DNA of 64,000 nt. It comes from Steroidobacteraceae bacterium (GTDB lineage: Bacteria; Pseudomonadota; Gammaproteobacteria; Steroidobacterales; Steroidobacteraceae). Location of the stretch: NCBI GenBank assembly GCA_027531255.1, contig JAPZRU010000006.1:206724-270723 (forward strand), written 5' to 3'. Within the stretch, counting starts at the first letter, position 1, and each line of letters opens with the position of its first letter. Shown piece after piece: positions 60,896-64,000 of the stretch. Both the position numbers and the translations under genes were made by a program. The notes under the pieces were generated by a model, which saw only the letters and a program-made list of their open reading frames with translations, was not told where the DNA came from and did not search any database.

Positions 60896-61554
60896 TCGCG
60901 GCGAGCCTGCCGCTGTCCGGCTGCGCGCTGTGGCCGTTCGGCGGGGACCGAGGCGAGGCCGCCGATCCCGTCGAGGCGACCTCGGCGGAAGGCACTGCCC
61001 CGGCGGTGGTCGAACCGGGAGTCGTGCGCCGCGAGATCGACGTGCCGGAGATCGAGACCTCCGACTTCGAGGTCGGCCCCTACGTCGGCACCTTCAGCAC
61101 CGAGGACTTCGGCGTGAACCCGGTGCTCGGCGCCCGGCTCACCTACCACATCTCCGAGGACTTCTTCGCGGAGGCGCTGGTCGGCCGCACGGAGGCGAGC
61201 CGCACCAGTTTCGAGCGCCTGTCGGGCGGTGCGGACCTGCTCACCGACAGTGAGAGGACGCTCACCTATTACAACCTCGCGTTCGGCTACAACCTGTTCC
61301 CGGGCGAGGTGTTCGTCGGCCGCCGCCGTGCGTTCAACTCGGCGTTCTACGTGACCGCCGGCGTCGGCAGCACGAAGTTCGCGGGCGACGACCGCTTCAC
61401 CGTGACGGTGGGCGCCGGCTACCGGCTGCTGCTGAACGACTGGCTCGTGGCGCACCTCGACGTCCGCGACCACATGTTCGAGATCGACCTGCTCGGCTCC
61501 AACAAGAACACGCACAACCTAGAGACGGCGCTCGGGGTCACCGTGTTCTTCTGA
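60865..61554 (+). CDS. Outer-membrane beta-barrel lipoprotein-like protein
   Basis: The 229-residue protein starts at ATG 60865 (GAGGGACGA upstream) inside the end of the SH3 gene. It has a lipoprotein-like signal with lipobox LSGC, an acidic linker, then a barrel: FEVGPYVGTFSTEDFGVNPVLGARLTYHISEDFFAEALVGRTEAS ... LAFGYNLFPGEVFVG ... ETALGVTVFF. This matches the 'outer membrane beta-barrel domain' proteins common in Myxococcota and some Gammaproteobacteria. It is translationally coupled with the SH3 barrel gene, so the two probably work as a pair. Confidence 0.85.
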   Translation: MESRLRVLLLIAASLPLSGCALWPFGGDRGEAADPVEATSAEGTAPAVVEPGVVRREIDVPEIETSDFEVGPYVGTFSTEDFGVNPVLGARLTYHISEDFFAEALVGRTEASRTSFERLSGGADLLTDSERTLTYYNLAFGYNLFPGEVFVGRRRAFNSAFYVTAGVGSTKFAGDDRFTVTVGAGYRLLLNDWLVAHLDVRDHMFEIDLLGSNKNTHNLETALGVTVFF

Positions 61555-61574
61555 GAGCCGCCACGGAGGAACGG

Positions 61575-62096
61575 ATGCTGAAGCGATTCCTGGCCCCTGC
61601 CCTCGCCACCCTCGCGCTCGGCCTCGCGACCGGCGGCCTGCCCGCGCCGGCCGCGGCGAACACGCTCGCGCCCCGCCCGGCGCCGGACTTCACGCTGCCG
61701 CAGCGCGGCGCGACCGCACCGGTGCAGTTGTCGAAGCTGCGCGGCCAGGTGGTGATGATCAACTTCTGGGCCTCCTGGTGCGGCCCCTGCCGCCAGGAGT
61801 TCCCGATCCTCGACGAGATGTACAGGAAGTACCGGCCGATGGGCTTCAACCTGCTGGCGGTGAACGTCGAGCCCGACCCGAAGGACGCCGACCGGTTCCT
61901 CGCCAAGACGCCGGCCAGCTTCCCGATCCTGCTCGACGCGAAGAACGAACTGAGCAAGCTCTACAACGTCAACGCGATGCCGACCACGGTGCTCGTGGAC
62001 CGGAAAGGCAACCTGCGGTGGGTGCACCGGGGTTACAAGCCGGGCGACGAGAACGAGTACCTGAACCAGGTGCGGGCACTGCTGCGGGAGAGGTGA
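61575..62096 (+). CDS. TlpA-like thiol:disulfide oxidoreductase
   Basis: The 173-residue protein has a signal peptide (ATLALGLATGGLPAPAAANT) and a complete TlpA/ResA thioredoxin domain with NFWASWCGPCRQEFP (C69-C72) and the cis-Pro loop NAMPTTVLVDRKG. It probably acts in the periplasm on cytochrome c or other cysteine proteins. Upstream spacing is 20 bases with GGAGGAACGG, and the DUF4266 start follows one base after its stop. The TlpA-DUF4266-DUF3570 order is a known conserved gene row; its function is not established. Confidence 0.92.
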   Translation: MLKRFLAPALATLALGLATGGLPAPAAANTLAPRPAPDFTLPQRGATAPVQLSKLRGQVVMINFWASWCGPCRQEFPILDEMYRKYRPMGFNLLAVNVEPDPKDADRFLAKTPASFPILLDAKNELSKLYNVNAMPTTVLVDRKGNLRWVHRGYKPGDENEYLNQVRALLRER

Positions 62097-62097
62097 G

Positions 62098-62373
62098 ATG
62101 AACGGAACACGGCTCGAGTTCGGCCTTCGCGCCCGGCACCTGGCCGCGCGCACGCTGGCGGTCGGCGCGGTGCTGTCGGCATCGGTGCTGCTCGCGGCGT
62201 GCGGCCGCGTCGAGCCATGGGTGAAGCCCTACGAGCGCGAGCGTCTCGCGGACCCGATCATGGCGTGGGATCGCGCGGCGATCTCGTCGTCTTACCTCGG
62301 CCACGTGCGCGAGAACCGCGAGGGTGCCAAGGGCGGCACCGGCGCGGGCGGCGGCGGCTGCGGCTGCAACTGA
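62098..62373 (+). CDS. DUF4266 lipoprotein
   Basis: The 91-residue lipoprotein (lipobox LLAAC, C35) has the DUF4266 core VEPWVKPYERERLADPIMAWD and ends in a Gly-rich tail GGGGCGCN carrying two cysteines. Family members accompany DUF3570 outer-membrane proteins and TlpA; the terminal CGC may be a redox or metal-binding motif, reducible by the neighbouring TlpA. The ATG directly follows the TlpA stop (TGAGATG). Its function is unknown. Confidence 0.88.
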   Translation: MNGTRLEFGLRARHLAARTLAVGAVLSASVLLAACGRVEPWVKPYERERLADPIMAWDRAAISSSYLGHVRENREGAKGGTGAGGGGCGCN

Positions 62374-62414
62374 CCGCGGCCCCGCCCGCGCACCGATTCG
62401 CCCCGGAGACGCCC

Positions 62415-63614
62415 ATGTCGCGCCCGAACCGTCCGAAGTTCCTCCCGCTCGTGCCGGCGGCCGCCCCGGCGCTGCTCGTCGGTGCCGCCCTGCTCGGCAC
62501 GGCCGGCGCCGCGCACGGCGCGGTGCTGCCCGAGGAGCGCGCGGACGCGATGTACAAGACCTACGACGGCGGCGGCCTGCTCGTGAAGGGCCCGGCCGTG
62601 CTGGTCCGCAAAAACTTCATGGACAAGGTATCCGTGTCGGCGGGCTACAGCGTCGACCAGGTCAGCGGCGCGTCGATCGACATGGTGGTTCTCGGCGCGA
62701 GCGAGCTGCGAGAGGAGCGCAAGCAGAAGGACCTGTCGATCGACTACCTGCGCGGCAAGGTCACCTACACGGTCGGCGTGTCGAACAGCCTCGAGAACGA
62801 CTACGACGCCAACAGCGCCTACGTGTCGATCTCGCAGGACATGTTCGGCGACCTGACCACGGTCTCGCTGTCGGCGAGCCGCGGCTGGGACAAGATCACG
62901 CGCGTGCAGGGCCGCGAGCGCGCCCGCGACCCGAACTTCGAGCGCCGCCTCGACCGCGACAGCTGGTCGGTCGGCGTCAGCCAGGTGCTCACGAAGCACC
63001 TGATCGGGAACTTCGACTACGAGGCGATCACCGAGCAGGGCTACCTGCAGAATCCGTACCGCGCGATCCGCTTCCTGTCGCCGGACGGCCAGTCGTTCAG
63101 CACGGCCCCGGAGGTCTACCCCGAGACGCGCACCTCGAACGCCGCGGCGCTGCGCCTCAAGTACTACCTGCCGTGGCGCGCCGCCGTGACCGGCGGGTAC
63201 CGCTACTTCTTCGACACCTGGGACATCCGCGCGCACACCGGCGAGGTCGGCTACACCCAGCCCTTCTTCGACGGCGCGCTCACCGCCGACCTGCAGCTGC
63301 GCTACTACGTGCAGTCGGCGGCGAACTTCTACTCGGACCTGTTCCCGCGCGAGAACTTCCAGAACTTCGTTGGCCGCGACAAGGAACTCGCGGCGATGAA
63401 CACCCAGTCGGTCGGCCTCGAGCTCACCTGGGACTTCCTGAAGTCGCAGCGCTGGTTCCTGAAGAGGGCCAGCGCCTCGGTGCGCTACGACTACATCATG
63501 TACAGCTACGACGACTTCCGCGACGCGAGCGTGCGCGGCGTACGTCCCGGCACCGAACCGCTGTACGAGTACGACGCGACCGTCGGGCAGATCTGGTTCA
63601 GCGTGTGGTTCTGA
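62415..63614 (+). CDS. DUF3570 outer-membrane beta-barrel protein
   Basis: The 399-residue protein has a signal peptide ending near AGAAHGA and then a large barrel with repeating aromatic strands: YKTYDGGGLLVKGPAVLVRKNFMDKVSVSAGYSVDQVSGASIDMVV, LSIDYLRGKVTYTVGVSNSLENDYDANSAYVSISQDMFGD. It ends in a terminal Phe (IWFSVWF), recognised by the Bam machinery. This is DUF3570. It is the last gene of the plus-strand row and is followed by the long inverted repeat. The function is unknown; it may be an outer-membrane channel or a substrate-binding barrel. Confidence 0.9.
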   Translation: MSRPNRPKFLPLVPAAAPALLVGAALLGTAGAAHGAVLPEERADAMYKTYDGGGLLVKGPAVLVRKNFMDKVSVSAGYSVDQVSGASIDMVVLGASELREERKQKDLSIDYLRGKVTYTVGVSNSLENDYDANSAYVSISQDMFGDLTTVSLSASRGWDKITRVQGRERARDPNFERRLDRDSWSVGVSQVLTKHLIGNFDYEAITEQGYLQNPYRAIRFLSPDGQSFSTAPEVYPETRTSNAAALRLKYYLPWRAAVTGGYRYFFDTWDIRAHTGEVGYTQPFFDGALTADLQLRYYVQSAANFYSDLFPRENFQNFVGRDKELAAMNTQSVGLELTWDFLKSQRWFLKRASASVRYDYIMYSYDDFRDASVRGVRPGTEPLYEYDATVGQIWFSVWF

Positions 63615-63626
63615 GGCGCGGCGCCG

Positions 63627-63810
63627 AAGAACGCTGCGCCACTTAGCGCTTCGCGCGCGGCTGGGCGAGGTCGCGGGAGGGGGCTCTCCCGGCCGGCCCG
63701 GAAGATGGGCAGCCTCCGGCCGCCACGTCCTTGAAGACCGGCCGGGAGAGCCCCCTCCCGCGACCTCGCCCAACCTTCGCGCTCGCGTGTCGTGGTACGG
63801 CGTTCTTCGA
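63627..63810. repeat. Long inverted repeat downstream of the DUF3570 gene
   Basis: A 35-base perfect arm (63662-63696) pairs with 63738-63772 around a 41-base spacer. Imperfect pairing continues outward: GAAGAACGCTGCGCCAC (63627-63643) against GTGGTACGGCGTTCTTC (63792-63808). The whole could fold into a hairpin with arms near 70 bases. It lies 12 bases after the DUF3570 stop and could terminate transcription, or be a small palindromic mobile element. No coding frame with a ribosome site lies in it. Confidence 0.75.
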
Positions 63811-63959
63811 CGCCGTGCCGGCGGTCGGGACGTGCGGCGGCGCGGTACTGGCGCAGCGCCCGAGCCGCCCCCCCAACCAGTGCCGGCGCGCAGCGCCGGC
63901 TCCTTCGCACTACCCCGAAGCGAACGCGGGGCCCGCGGGGGGGGTGGCCCGCGGGGCCA

Positions 63960-64000
63960 CGGGGGACCGCCGCGGGCGCGCCCCCCCCCCCCCCGCCCCC
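63960..64000. repeat. G/C homopolymer tail at window end
   Basis: The last 41 bases consist of runs of G and then C (15 consecutive C near 63981-63995). Such homopolymers are unusual in coding DNA and are often seen at assembly ends or misread hairpins. The stretch from 63811 to here contains no supportable gene. Confidence 0.5.

Overview
The window is very G+C-rich bacterial DNA, densely coded, with long antisense shadow frames. Two TonB-dependent receptors with the EEIVVTA-type N-terminus, a PEP carboxylase, a Tol/Exb-type motor operon and the TlpA/DUF4266/DUF3570 set suggest a high-GC gammaproteobacterium, perhaps from the Steroidobacter/Nevskia/Xanthomonadales side. The placement is inference; no rRNA or tRNA gene was seen. 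The last bases are a C homopolymer, so the right edge may be a contig end.

Region 1 (0.4-16.5 kb) is a catabolic island: tandem SnoaL proteins, a TonB receptor, a HisD-family dehydrogenase, a LacI-family regulator, a sodium:solute symporter, an alpha/beta hydrolase, a MetE-type zinc enzyme, an HpaI-type aldolase, a COG3618 amidohydrolase, a bicupin, an SDR and L-serine dehydratase. Four intergenic regions carry five copies of a TTGCATnCGnAGTAC(AA) box, usually overlapping the -35 element. I read this as one regulon, probably under the local LacI protein. The substrate is unknown; the aldolase and the serine dehydratase point to pyruvate as an end product.

Region 2 (16.5-20.9 kb) holds an OprB-like porin with a coupled 61-residue ORF, and ppc.

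Region 3 (21-39 kb) holds a second TonB receptor, a decayed amidohydrolase, a nitroreductase and EamA exporter pair, and a set resembling itaconate/C5-dicarboxylate degradation: GntR regulator, CitE-like lyase, MmgE/PrpD, MaoC hydratase, two acyl-CoA dehydrogenases and two CaiB-type CoA transferases. Mixed into it are NadM-like, phosphoglycerate-mutase-like and SelD genes. A second palindrome, TTGTCCGGACAA, lies upstream of four of these units, including the GntR gene itself.

Region 4 (39.5-49.7 kb, minus strand) is a ten-gene operon joined mostly by 4-base stop/start overlaps: TlpA-like thioredoxin, a 47-residue ORF, an envelope protein, two TPR proteins, a small lipoprotein-like protein, TolQ/ExbB, two TolR/ExbD and a TonB/AgmX-like protein. 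This resembles the core of the Agl-Glt machinery of Myxococcus.

Region 5 (50-63.6 kb) is an extracytoplasmic module: a zinc-ribbon N2227-like methyltransferase, a Tat-exported DUF1501-like protein, a LamG/c-type haem lipoprotein, a haem-motif protein, a HzsA-like lipoprotein with two CxxCH motifs, an SH3 beta-barrel, a second beta-barrel, TlpA, DUF4266 and DUF3570. With region 4 it may form one trans-envelope system. The window ends with a long inverted repeat.
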